Positions 1-7,452 of a stretch of 25,577 bases of DNA are shown here, piece by piece. The first letter of the stretch is position 1, and each line of letters opens with the position of its first letter. A program made the position numbers and the translations under genes. The notes below the pieces were generated by a model, which was not told the DNA's origin, did not search any database, and worked only from the letters and a program-made list of their open reading frames with translations. This DNA is from CAYTSA01 sp964440345 (GTDB lineage Bacteria; Desulfobacterota; Desulfovibrionia; Desulfovibrionales; Desulfovibrionaceae), in NCBI GenBank assembly GCA_964440345.1, contig CAYTSA010000054.1, forward strand, positions 1-25,577. The letters are read 5' to 3'.

Positions 1-12
1 GCCCGGTGGTGT

Positions 13-40
13 GAGAGGACGGGGGCCGCAAGGCCCTCTC
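13..40 (-). terminator. Candidate GC-rich hairpin downstream of the phosphatase gene
   Basis: A GGGCC stem (23-27) pairs with GGCCC (32-36) around a four-base loop, and GAGA (13-16) can pair with TCTC (37-40) across an asymmetric internal loop. It lies about 90 bases after the stop of the leftward phosphatase gene. No T-run follows, so it is at best a Rho-assisted or processing hairpin. The rest of 1-129 shows no gene that I can support. Confidence 0.3.
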
Positions 41-129
41 CTGCTCGATCGTATGGATTGTTTACTCTATATGGCGCAGCCAGAGGCGCACACGCCGCGT
101 GAAAGCAGACACAGTATTTTCAGGCGCTG

Positions 130-1239
130 CTACTCACCGGCAGCCTGCAGCAAAGCGTGGAAGAACGTTTCCACGTAACGGCCGGAGACCACGTCGGCCA
201 GGGAGAAGGACGGCGGCGACTCGCCGGCAAAGGAAGACGTGTAAGCGAAGAAGAGCTCCTGGGATATCTTATGCAGTGACGGGGCAAGCATGTTGTCCCA
301 GAGTTCTGTCTTGGTTTCTTCGGTCAGGTCGAACGTCCGGCACTGCAGCGGCCGGTGCTCAAACAGCAGACAACGGCCGCCTTCCAGCAGTGGACACTCT
401 GCTCCAGCCCGGGACAGGCAAAATTCCCCAGCAGCCTTAGCGTCCGCCGGGGCCTGTGCCTCGGCCTGAGCTTCAGCCTGCTCGCGGGCCACTTCCCGCT
501 CCCGCCGGGCGGTTTCCACTGCTTTTTCGATGATCTCCACGCGCTTTTCACTGGTCAGATACTGGTTCAGCTTACGGTTTACGTACACCGCCTCGGCCAG
601 TTGCAGGACCACCGGCGTGCGGCAGCAGTTGGCGTGGTCCCGGCCGCAGCGGGCCGGGTCCTTGCGCTCGTACGCAGTAAGGTCCTCGACACGCGCGGTC
701 AGCTGATCGTAGTCGTCAAAAAAAGGGGCCAGGTCCACCAGCCGCTTGAACTCAAGGGAGGGCTCGCGCACAGTCAGTCGGCCGCTTTTTTTGCCGTACT
801 TGCGCACGGTGGACCACTGTTCGTAATTGGTTGGTTTGGAGGGTAGTCTTTTCAGCACTTTGCCAGCCATTTTACTGCCCAGTCCCCGGCGCAGCAGGTA
901 GGAGTTCAGGACAGTGCCGGTGCGGCCAATGCCGTGGCGGCAATGGATGAAAACCTTCTTGCCCAGGTAGATGGCCTCGTCCATCCAGGCCAGGGCTTTT
1001 TCCAACTCGATGAGGTCTGGCGCCTCCTCGTCCACTATGGGCAGGTAGTAGACCTCAAAACCGTGCTGCTCCTCTATCTCGTGCAGGTCGCAGAACTCAG
1101 CGCACAGATTCAGTATGGCGTCCACGCCGTTTTCTTTCAAATAATTCAGCTGTGCGTAAGACATGGGCGCATGGCCCACCCCCAGGTCGTCGGTTACCCA
1201 GACCAGGGGCTCGTTCTTTATCTTGGGGCCGAACAGCAT
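130..1239 (-). CDS. Dual-specificity/tyrosine phosphatase fused to a YkgJ-like cysteine-cluster domain
   Basis: A 369-residue protein with two parts. Residues about 10-150 match the dual-specificity phosphatase fold: the P-loop HCRHGIGRTG holds the CX5R signature with nucleophile Cys100 and Arg106, and Asp70 in PIVDEEAPD is placed to be the general acid. This half should hydrolyse phospho-Tyr, phospho-Ser/Thr or another phosphomonoester. Residues about 190-365 carry cysteines at 198, 205, 206, 274, 282, 290 and 300, ending in a RPLQCRTFD motif as in YkgJ/UPF0153 proteins, which are thought to bind zinc or an Fe-S cluster. A charged, Ala/Glu-rich probable helix (about 235-270) interrupts the cysteine set. 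The ATG overlaps the stop of the upstream phosphotransferase gene by one base (TGATG), so the two are translationally coupled. No signal peptide is seen, so it is probably cytosolic. The substrate is unknown; the phosphatase call is firm and the metal-binding role is inferred. Confidence 0.85.
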   Translation of the reverse strand: MLFGPKIKNEPLVWVTDDLGVGHAPMSYAQLNYLKENGVDAILNLCAEFCDLHEIEEQHGFEVYYLPIVDEEAPDLIELEKALAWMDEAIYLGKKVFIHCRHGIGRTGTVLNSYLLRRGLGSKMAGKVLKRLPSKPTNYEQWSTVRKYGKKSGRLTVREPSLEFKRLVDLAPFFDDYDQLTARVEDLTAYERKDPARCGRDHANCCRTPVVLQLAEAVYVNRKLNQYLTSEKRVEIIEKAVETARREREVAREQAEAQAEAQAPADAKAAGEFCLSRAGAECPLLEGGRCLLFEHRPLQCRTFDLTEETKTELWDNMLAPSLHKISQELFFAYTSSFAGESPPSFSLADVVSGRYVETFFHALLQAAGE

Positions 1240-3725
1240 CAGTTGCGCTCCTGCATGGCGTGTTTGGTTTGTTCCACAAAATCTCCAGCCATTTTCCGAA
1301 CTTGCTCCTCGCTGCGCAGCTCCATGTCCATCATCCGGGTCCGGGCCAGCAGCCGGCCCAGCACCACCAGCCGCCGCTCTATTTCCTCCCTGGGCGCCCT
1401 GGCGTAACGCGCGTCCAGCATATCGCCCTTGCGGGATGTTTCAAAGCCGTATTCCCCCAGGACCAACTCGATAAACAGCAGTCGCAGCTGCATGCCTTCC
1501 AGGCCTCCGCCTCCTCCCTTGAAACGCAGAGAGGCGTAATTTTTCTCATCCGAGTCGCCGCACAAACTGTCCAGCACGGAAAAATGATACCCGAACCGAA
1601 GCATGACGTGCATGTAGTCCCTGGAGATCACTCCGTAGCTGGCCAGAAGCTTGGAGTCCATGGAAACGATGCCGCCGCTGACGCGGTCGAACTCTTCCCA
1701 GTCCAGATGCTTTAGCGAGTCCGACCAGGAGAAATCCGGGCTGTTCAACCCCCGCCACATGGCCGCCATGGGCGCAGACAACAGCGCCTCCGGCCTCACT
1801 GTCCTACTGTTAGCCTTCGAGTCCACGCCGCCTTCCAGGTCCAGCACGTACATGGCCATGGGCAGCTCAGTCTCCAGCCGCTTGGCCTGGCCCAGGCCCC
1901 GCCCGGTACGCTTGACCAGGGAGAACATCTCCCGCACGGCCATTTCGTGGCAGAAGCGGACCATGTCGTGCACGGACCGGCAGCCCTCGGGGGTAAAGGC
2001 GTCGCTCTCAGGGTCGGTCAGGCTTAGTGTGGCGGCAAGAGCTAGAATATCCTTAAGCCGCAAATCGGCCGGGGTCTCTTTATCCTGATGGGATTCGCCA
2101 ACCAGGGCCGTCAGTTCCTCCACCACGCCGTCATACACTGCGCCACGATCAGCGTCCACGGTGACCACTTGCCCGTTACTGAGTACATCGAAAATATCCT
2201 GCCGCGCCACCACCACAGGCAAGCCGCTCTCCCGGGCTACAGAGGCAAAGTGGCTGGCCCGGCTGCCAGAGGCAGAAACCACGGCCGCAACCCGGTCCAT
2301 GGCCCGGACCAGCGACGGCGCCAGGGCCGGCACTGCCAGGACCATGCCGTGCTCCACCAACGAGGCGTCGAAAATGGTGTCTGCCCGCAGCACCGGCCCC
2401 CAGGCAACGCCCGGCGAAACGCGCTCCGCCCCGGCAATGACTGGTATTGCGTCCACGACAATGTCCTGGTCCTTGTGCAGCGGCACAGCGCCCAGTTCTT
2501 CAGACCCAACTCCAAGTGTCTGACCCAGGGGCCTGGACTGCAGGATGAAGGGCTCGCCTGTAGCGTCCAGCGCCCATTCCACGTCCTGGGGCGCGCCGAA
2601 AAGCTCTTCCAGCTGCATGGCCATGCCGGCCAGCCGTCTGGCCTGGCCTTCGTCCAGAGAGGACGCGGCCAGCGGACATTCATGGTCCAGCACCCAGGGC
2701 TCGGCTTCGCGGCTCAAAGAAAAGATTTCCGGTACGCGACAGCCATCCACAAGTTGATCGCCCAGACCGGGCACGGCGTACACAGCCAGGGTTTCCGGCC
2801 GGTCCGGGTCGCTGGTGTAGGTTACGCCAGCGGCTGAGGCTTTCACCATGGGCAGCACCAGCACGGCCATGGGCGTTTCCGTGTCCGCCAGCCCCCAGCG
2901 CACCCGGTAGGTAATGGCTCGGGAGTCGTACTTGCTGCTGAGCACCCGCTTGTAGGCCTGCAACACGTCGCCCGGCTGCACGTTCAACTCGCTGGAGTAC
3001 TGGCCGGCAAAAGAGACTTCGCCGTCCTCGGCCAGGGCGCTGGAGCGCACTGCCAGCCGTGCGCCGTTTGCAGACAGCTTTGCAGCTTCCTCCAGCATAG
3101 CGCCGGCCACGAGCTCGGGCACGGGCGCCTTGCGCACCAGTTCTTGCAGCTCCCCGGCTATGCTGGCCACGCCGTCAGGATCGGCCAGCGTAACGCGCTT
3201 GAGCAATTTATCCACTTTTTCGCGCAACCCGTCCGCGGCCATGAAAGCGTGAAAACTGTTGGCCGTCACCACAAACCCTGGCGGCGTGGGCAAGCCTGTT
3301 TCCGCGGCAATGCGGCCCAAATTGGCCGCCTTGCCGCCAGCCAAAGAAAACTTGCCGGCGCAGCCGGCCAGGTCCAGCAGGTAAGGCGGGCCGGCGTCGA
3401 GCGCCGGGGTCCGGGCCGCAGCAAAAATCTGCCCGCTTATGCGCTCCAGTGCGTCCCGCAGGCCTGAGTACCCCTTTGGGTTCATGGCCTCCAACGAGGC
3501 CACCATAAGGTCTGCGTTGACCAGCAGCCGCTCGCAGAGCCATTCGGCCCGGGCCCAATCCACCTTATCCCGGCCATAGGCTGTCTCTTCCAGGTCGGCA
3601 ATCAGCTCCAGACAAATGTCGTCATATTTGAGCAGGTCCTTGAAGGCGGCGTATTTTTCGCGCAGCATGGCCCCTGGTGCGAAAACCGAGTAGACCCAGT
3701 GCTTGAGTTGCTTGGACAGGAGCAT
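1239..3725 (-). CDS. PEP synthase-like phosphotransferase (PPDK N-terminal plus phospho-His domains, atypical C-terminus)
   Basis: An 828-residue protein. Residues 1-115 are a helical region I do not recognise. Residues about 120-400 match the ATP-binding domain of PEP synthase/pyruvate phosphate dikinase: GGKAANLGRI at 130, AVRSSALAED at 225, QSRPL at 396. Residues about 420-540 are the swivelling phosphohistidine domain, with SGSRASHFASVARESGLP giving catalytic His492. The PEP/pyruvate-binding TIM barrel expected next is absent; instead there are about 285 residues (545-828) of unrecognised sequence with a glycine-rich KGGGGG loop near 736. The layout resembles rifampicin phosphotransferase-like enzymes only in lacking that barrel. 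It therefore probably moves a phosphoryl group from ATP via His492 to an unknown acceptor. It lies 130 bases after the response regulator and is coupled to the phosphatase, which suggests an opposing kinase/phosphatase pair. The ATG has only a weak ribosome binding site. Confidence 0.85.
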   Translation of the reverse strand: MLLSKQLKHWVYSVFAPGAMLREKYAAFKDLLKYDDICLELIADLEETAYGRDKVDWARAEWLCERLLVNADLMVASLEAMNPKGYSGLRDALERISGQIFAAARTPALDAGPPYLLDLAGCAGKFSLAGGKAANLGRIAAETGLPTPPGFVVTANSFHAFMAADGLREKVDKLLKRVTLADPDGVASIAGELQELVRKAPVPELVAGAMLEEAAKLSANGARLAVRSSALAEDGEVSFAGQYSSELNVQPGDVLQAYKRVLSSKYDSRAITYRVRWGLADTETPMAVLVLPMVKASAAGVTYTSDPDRPETLAVYAVPGLGDQLVDGCRVPEIFSLSREAEPWVLDHECPLAASSLDEGQARRLAGMAMQLEELFGAPQDVEWALDATGEPFILQSRPLGQTLGVGSEELGAVPLHKDQDIVVDAIPVIAGAERVSPGVAWGPVLRADTIFDASLVEHGMVLAVPALAPSLVRAMDRVAAVVSASGSRASHFASVARESGLPVVVARQDIFDVLSNGQVVTVDADRGAVYDGVVEELTALVGESHQDKETPADLRLKDILALAATLSLTDPESDAFTPEGCRSVHDMVRFCHEMAVREMFSLVKRTGRGLGQAKRLETELPMAMYVLDLEGGVDSKANSRTVRPEALLSAPMAAMWRGLNSPDFSWSDSLKHLDWEEFDRVSGGIVSMDSKLLASYGVISRDYMHVMLRFGYHFSVLDSLCGDSDEKNYASLRFKGGGGGLEGMQLRLLFIELVLGEYGFETSRKGDMLDARYARAPREEIERRLVVLGRLLARTRMMDMELRSEEQVRKMAGDFVEQTKHAMQERN

Positions 3726-3855
3726 GGCGGACTCTGGCTATAGTATGAACCGCAAATGTACGCAGATTGGGTACCTAGATGAACACAGACAGGGCGTAAA
3801 CATGTCTGCGGCCGTCCGTTGTCCGTCTGCTTTGGTCTGCGGTTGTAAGTTTCTT
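3726..3855 (-). other. Intergenic spacer with a degenerate TCATCT/TCTGCG-like repeat
   Basis: This 130-base spacer separates the response regulator gene from the phosphotransferase gene. Read on the minus strand it contains CTGTGTTCATCT, AATCTGCGTACAT and TTTGCGGTTCAT in succession, resembling a decayed tandem phrase (TCTGTGTTCATCTGTGG-like) that I recall as common in intergenic DNA of several bacterial groups. No coding signal or terminator is apparent. Confidence 0.35.
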
Positions 3856-4221
3856 TTACGTATCCTTGGCCAGCACCTCGGCCACTTTCTTTTCCAGTTC
3901 ATCCTTGTCGATGGGCTTGACGCAGTATTCGCTGGCGCCCAGCCGTACGGACTCTTTGGCGGTCTCCAGCGTGGGATAGCCGGTGAGCATGATGGCCCGC
4001 AGCCCGGGCTTGATCTTCTTCAGTTCTTCCAGCACTTCCACGCCGGTCATCTTCTTTAATTTGATGTCCAGAATGGCCAGCTCCACGTCGCTGTTGCGGG
4101 TGTGCTCCAGGGCTTCTTCCTCTTCTGTGAAGGCTGTCACGGTATGGCCCTTGCGTTCCAGTATGCGCTTGATGAGCACGCCGGCGTCAGCCACGTCGTC
4201 CAGTACAAGAATTTCGGCCAT
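3856..4221 (-). CDS. Single-domain response regulator (CheY-like receiver)
   Basis: A 121-residue protein made only of a receiver domain. The acidic pair Asp8/Asp9, phosphoacceptor Asp52 in AILDIK, Thr80 in MLTGY and Lys102 in VKPID are all in place, so it should be phosphorylated normally. There is no output domain, so the signal must pass to a partner protein by binding. A clear ribosome binding site AAGGAG lies six bases before the ATG. It follows the histidine kinase gene by 46 bases in the same direction and is its likely cognate partner. Downstream candidates for its target are the phosphotransferase and phosphatase of the same gene row, or the divergent hybrid kinase; this is inference from position. 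Confidence 0.92.
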   Translation of the reverse strand: MAEILVLDDVADAGVLIKRILERKGHTVTAFTEEEEALEHTRNSDVELAILDIKLKKMTGVEVLEELKKIKPGLRAIMLTGYPTLETAKESVRLGASEYCVKPIDKDELEKKVAEVLAKDT

Positions 4222-4267
4222 GATGGTCTCCTTAGGTGTCTATTGCCTCATTTGCATCGACTCTTTG

Positions 4268-6343
4268 TTAGGCTTCATCGCCTTCAGCCAGGGGCAGCTC
4301 CACAGTGAAGCACGCGCCCCTGCCCCGGGGCCGGCCTTCCAGCAAGCCGTCCACATCGGCAAAAGAACCGGCGTACAACTCCTCGGGCGGCGGGCTTGAG
4401 GGCAAGATGACCCCGCCATGGTCCTCCACAATGCCATAGGAGACCGACAACCCAAGCCCTGTGCCCTTGCCCACGGGCTTAGTTGTGAAAAAGGGGTCGA
4501 AGATACGTTTCAAGTCTTCAGAGCCAATGCCTGGTCCTGTGTCCGCCACCCAAATGCGGACCAGGCCCAACCCCGCGTCCACCTGGGTGCGCACGAAGAT
4601 AATCCCTCCACCCTTGTCCTTCATGGCGTCGCGGGCGTTGGAGAGCAGGTTCATCCAGACCTGCTTGAGCTTTTCGGCGTCTCCGTTCACTGCTGGCTCG
4701 GCCGGGTCCAGATCAACCAGGATGATCACCTTGTCCAGCGCGAAGGTGTGGGAAACCAGGGATACCACATCGGTGAGAGAGTCGTTGATAGACATGGTCT
4801 GCTTGGACGACTCCGTCTGCCGGGAAAAGCCAAGCATGTCGGACACGATGCGCCGGCACACCTTGGTCTGCTTCTCTATGGTTTTAATATCCTTGAAAGC
4901 TTGGCTGTTAGGATCAAAATCTTCCATAAGCAACTGGGCGTAGCCCAGAATGATGCCCAGGGGGGTATTGATCTCGTGGGCCACGCCCCCGGCCATGCGG
5001 CCCAGGGACTCCATTTTCTGAGAACGGGTCAGCTGCTCCTGGAACTGCTTCACCGCCGTGATGTCCCGGGCTGAGCGCAGCAACCCCATAACCCGACCCT
5101 TGCTGTCCAGCACAGGCAGTTTGACCACGTGGAACCAGTGCTCCACGCCGTCCTTGCTCATGCAAACTTCCCGGTGCAGGGGCCGCTTTTCGCGTATTAC
5201 CTGCAGGTTTTCCTCGTGCTCCTGCTGCGTGCTCTCGCCAAAGTTTTGACTGGAAAAGACGTCCACGTCGGTACTGCCTATCACCTCTTCCGGGTTCTTG
5301 CCGAAAAAGTCGATAAAAGCCTTGTTGGCCATCAAATAGACCAGCTTCTCGTCCAGCAAGGAAACCAGGTCCGGCGTTACGTCCAGAATGGTCCGCAGCA
5401 GCCTGCCCTGGCGGGTCAAGTCGTGTTCGGCCTGCTGCAGCTCTTCCAGCCGGGTCTTTAGGGTCATGGACATCACGTCCAGGGTTTCGGCCAAGTCCTG
5501 CAGCTCGTCTCCCCGGTTTTCCCGATACACAGGACAATTCTGGCACGATTCAGCCTTGTCCCGCAATACAGCGTCGCCGCCAACGCTCATGGGGCCAGCC
5601 TGATACCAGCACCTCCGGCGCGAGTCCCCGTGAGCCGGGCACTGGGTCAGATCGCAATCCATGATTTCCCAGCAGTTGTGCGTCAGTTGCGGCCCGGCGG
5701 TGGGGTCCAGCCCTCCCTTGACCACCTCTTCGGCGTGGGCCCGCAGCAGCTGCAGCCGGTGGGTGATGCGCCGGGCAAAAAGCGTAGACATGAACACCGC
5801 CACCACCAGCCCAGCAGCGGAAAGACCAGCGATGGCCAGCAACAGATCGTTGACCACGGCCTGGGCCTTGGTCCGGGAAAGCCCCAAACGGACAGTGCCG
5901 AACCGGTCCCCGGCGATGAGCACAGGCGCGGCAATGTCGTAGACCAGCTCCTTGCCCGTCTGTAGCAGCCGGATATGCGTCCGGCTGGAGGAGTCCACGC
6001 TGTTGGCGTCGCGCAACTCCACCGGAAAGCCGCCCTTAAAGGTATGGGTAAGCACCTGATCCTCAACGTCCAAAATGAACGCGTAGACCAGATCGTCTCC
6101 CACCTTGACCACCTCGTCCACCAGATTCTTGAGCACCAGCAGGTCCATGGTCAGGATGGGCTCAGCCGCGCGCAGGGAAAGATTCTCGGCCAGCACCTGG
6201 CCGCGGCGCTTGGACTCCTCCAGCACAGCGTCTGCGGCCATGCGGCTTACAGGCAGGGCGGACATCAAGGCCATAAGCATCACAATGACAGTGATGCCCA
6301 GGCCCAGCTTGGTCCGGAATTTCATTTTCGAAAACAGCCGCAT
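4268..6343 (-). CDS. Membrane sensor histidine kinase with HAMP, two-CW segment and PAS
   Basis: A 691-residue kinase. Transmembrane segment 1 is about residues 13-32, a periplasmic sensing region of about 130 residues follows, and segment 2 is about 166-190. After a HAMP-like stretch comes a cysteine segment (C224, C230, C235, C245, C267, C270) with NCWEIMDC and CWYQAG, the arrangement called two-CW. Then a PAS domain (about 318-435), the dimerisation domain with phospho-acceptor His456 in GVAHEINTPLG, and the ATPase domain with Asn569, DTGPGIG at 601 and GKGTGLGLS at 626. The last part of the ATPase domain holds an extra loop of about 25 residues (649-675). I chose the ATG at 6343 because AAGGTGA stands five bases before it, overlapping the TAA of the PhnD-like gene; a longer in-frame start at 6373 would overlap that gene by 20 bases. 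It likely pairs with the lipoprotein upstream and the response regulator downstream. Confidence 0.93.
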   Translation of the reverse strand: MRLFSKMKFRTKLGLGITVIVMLMALMSALPVSRMAADAVLEESKRRGQVLAENLSLRAAEPILTMDLLVLKNLVDEVVKVGDDLVYAFILDVEDQVLTHTFKGGFPVELRDANSVDSSSRTHIRLLQTGKELVYDIAAPVLIAGDRFGTVRLGLSRTKAQAVVNDLLLAIAGLSAAGLVVAVFMSTLFARRITHRLQLLRAHAEEVVKGGLDPTAGPQLTHNCWEIMDCDLTQCPAHGDSRRRCWYQAGPMSVGGDAVLRDKAESCQNCPVYRENRGDELQDLAETLDVMSMTLKTRLEELQQAEHDLTRQGRLLRTILDVTPDLVSLLDEKLVYLMANKAFIDFFGKNPEEVIGSTDVDVFSSQNFGESTQQEHEENLQVIREKRPLHREVCMSKDGVEHWFHVVKLPVLDSKGRVMGLLRSARDITAVKQFQEQLTRSQKMESLGRMAGGVAHEINTPLGIILGYAQLLMEDFDPNSQAFKDIKTIEKQTKVCRRIVSDMLGFSRQTESSKQTMSINDSLTDVVSLVSHTFALDKVIILVDLDPAEPAVNGDAEKLKQVWMNLLSNARDAMKDKGGGIIFVRTQVDAGLGLVRIWVADTGPGIGSEDLKRIFDPFFTTKPVGKGTGLGLSVSYGIVEDHGGVILPSSPPPEELYAGSFADVDGLLEGRPRGRGACFTVELPLAEGDEA

Positions 6344-6353
6344 GGGAGTCACC

Positions 6354-7289
6354 TTACTGCAACCCCAGATCATTTGTCAGCTTGCGGACAGGATCGTAGT
6401 CGCTGTCCTGGGCGGAGATGATCCCGTTGAAAGCCGCGGCTTCGAGCACTAGTTTGTGGGCCGGCGTATTTTCATTCAATGCGAACAGGGCGTTGGCCAC
6501 GTCCTCCACCACAGTGGGCGAGAGCCCCCGGCGCGCCGAATAGACCCAACCCGGGTAGCGGCGGGTTTCCGCCAGCACGCGTATTTGGCTCAAATCAATA
6601 ATATCCTTTACTATGGACAGGGTGCCGGTGCGGATAGAGCCGATGTCATACTTGCCGGCAAACACAGCCAGAACCACTTTTTCCTGCTTGCCTCCCGGCC
6701 CGGGAGCAAAGGCTACCTGGGAAAAATCATCTGCTGTAAGGCCATGGCGCTGGAAAAAACCCAGAGCAAAAAGATACCCTCCAGCTGAGCCCGGGTCCAC
6801 AGCGATCCAGCTCTTGCCGCGCACGTCCGGCACTGTCTGTATGGCTTCATTGTCATGACGGCAGATTATCTGGCCCCAAAAATCCGCTTCGCCGCGCGAC
6901 TCCACCACCCGGGCAAAGGCCCGCGCCCCTTTTTCAGCAAGCTGTATGTACACAAAAGGATTGGAAAAGGAGATGTCTATCTCACCGCTGTTGACCATCT
7001 CCACGTGCTTGTCAAAGGTGTCCGGAAAGACCTGCCGCACAGTGTATCCAGTGGCTTCGCTCAAATAATCCACTATCAGCCGATGCCGGCGGTAGGAAAC
7101 CGTATGCGAATACTGGGGCAGATACGCGTAGGTAAGACCAGCGTGAACCGTCGGGGCCTCCACTTCCTCACGTTTGGCCATGTCCACAGGCAAAGCCTCT
7201 TCCTGGTCTCCGCAACCAGAGACAAACAGCGCCAGCGCGGCAAACAGCAGCACACTGCAACACAATTGAATACGAAGGACAACGTTCAT
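6354..7289 (-). CDS. PhnD-type phosphate/phosphonate-family substrate-binding lipoprotein
   Basis: A 311-residue periplasmic binding protein of the PhnD family. The N-terminus is a lipoprotein signal peptide with hydrophobic residues 11-25 and lipobox VSGC, giving Cys26 as the lipidated residue. The body has the family's landmarks: an early YLPQYSHTVSYRRHRLIVDY stretch, GEIDISFSNPF, the GKSWIAVDPGSAGGYLF region and FAGKYDIGSI. No ABC permease or ATPase gene lies nearby, and the next gene ten bases downstream is a membrane histidine kinase, so I infer a sensory role, presenting an oxyanion or other ligand to the kinase. The start is uncertain: the ATG at 7289 has AGGAG only one base upstream, and an in-frame GTG at 7304 has no good binding site. 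The ligand cannot be named from the sequence. Confidence 0.88.
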   Translation of the reverse strand: MNVVLRIQLCCSVLLFAALALFVSGCGDQEEALPVDMAKREEVEAPTVHAGLTYAYLPQYSHTVSYRRHRLIVDYLSEATGYTVRQVFPDTFDKHVEMVNSGEIDISFSNPFVYIQLAEKGARAFARVVESRGEADFWGQIICRHDNEAIQTVPDVRGKSWIAVDPGSAGGYLFALGFFQRHGLTADDFSQVAFAPGPGGKQEKVVLAVFAGKYDIGSIRTGTLSIVKDIIDLSQIRVLAETRRYPGWVYSARRGLSPTVVEDVANALFALNENTPAHKLVLEAAAFNGIISAQDSDYDPVRKLTNDLGLQ

Positions 7290-7322
7290 GCTCCTAGTAT
7301 ACACTGCTCATGTCACTGTCTT

Positions 7323-7351
7323 CAAGCCCTTAACAGGCTGTTAAAGGCTTG
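7323..7351. promoter_or_regulatory. 29-bp interrupted palindrome in the divergent promoter region
   Basis: CAAGCC (7323-7328) and TTAACAG (7330-7336) are mirrored by CTGTTAA (7338-7344) and GGCTTG (7346-7351), with one mismatched pair and a single central G. It sits between the divergent PhnD-like and hybrid kinase genes. It could be an operator for a dimeric regulator, or a relic of a mobile repeat, because its AACAGGCTGTT core resembles the ends of the structured element at 10371-10682. Confidence 0.5.
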
Positions 7352-7353
7352 CT

Positions 7354-7366
7354 CGAAAAATTTTCG
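7354..7366. promoter_or_regulatory. Short AT-rich palindrome CGAAAAATTTTCG
   Basis: CGAAAA and TTTTCG flank a single A, three bases from the end of the larger palindrome. The pairing is perfect. The tandem placement in a divergent intergenic region suggests a second protein-binding half or an AT-rich opening region; nothing in the sequence shows which. Confidence 0.3.
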
Positions 7367-7376
7367 TGCAAAGAAA

Positions 7377-7392
7377 TGGTATTGATGTGGCA
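7377..7392 (+). promoter_or_regulatory. Weak candidate sigma-54 promoter for the hybrid kinase
   Basis: TGGTATTGATGTGGCA has GG and GC separated by ten bases, the invariant spacing of -24/-12 promoters, with a TGG and a GCA at the right places but three mismatches to the TGGCAC/TTGCA core. It would start transcription about 50 bases before the GTG of the hybrid kinase. No enhancer-binding regulator is encoded in the window, so this stays tentative. Confidence 0.2.
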
Positions 7393-7452
7393 AAGAGTTT
7401 AGGATAAGTTGACGACTGTTTTGGGGGGCTATTAGCCAAGGACGTATCTTCA

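Noticed and set aside
99..1407. Long plus-strand open frames opposite the phosphatase gene, such as 355-846 and 934-1407
   Set aside because: They lie opposite a gene with clear catalytic motifs, show no family resemblance, and are expected in GC-rich DNA.
1239..3725. Authentic phosphoenolpyruvate synthase (ppsA)
   Set aside because: The C-terminal PEP/pyruvate-binding barrel and its catalytic cysteine region are not present.
6354..7289. Phosphonate uptake operon
   Set aside because: Only the binding protein is present; no permease, ATPase or C-P lyase gene lies nearby.
7409..7436. Sigma-70-like TTGACG with TATTAG before the hybrid kinase
   Set aside because: Spacing is only 15-16 bases and the start of transcription would fall on or beyond the ribosome binding site.
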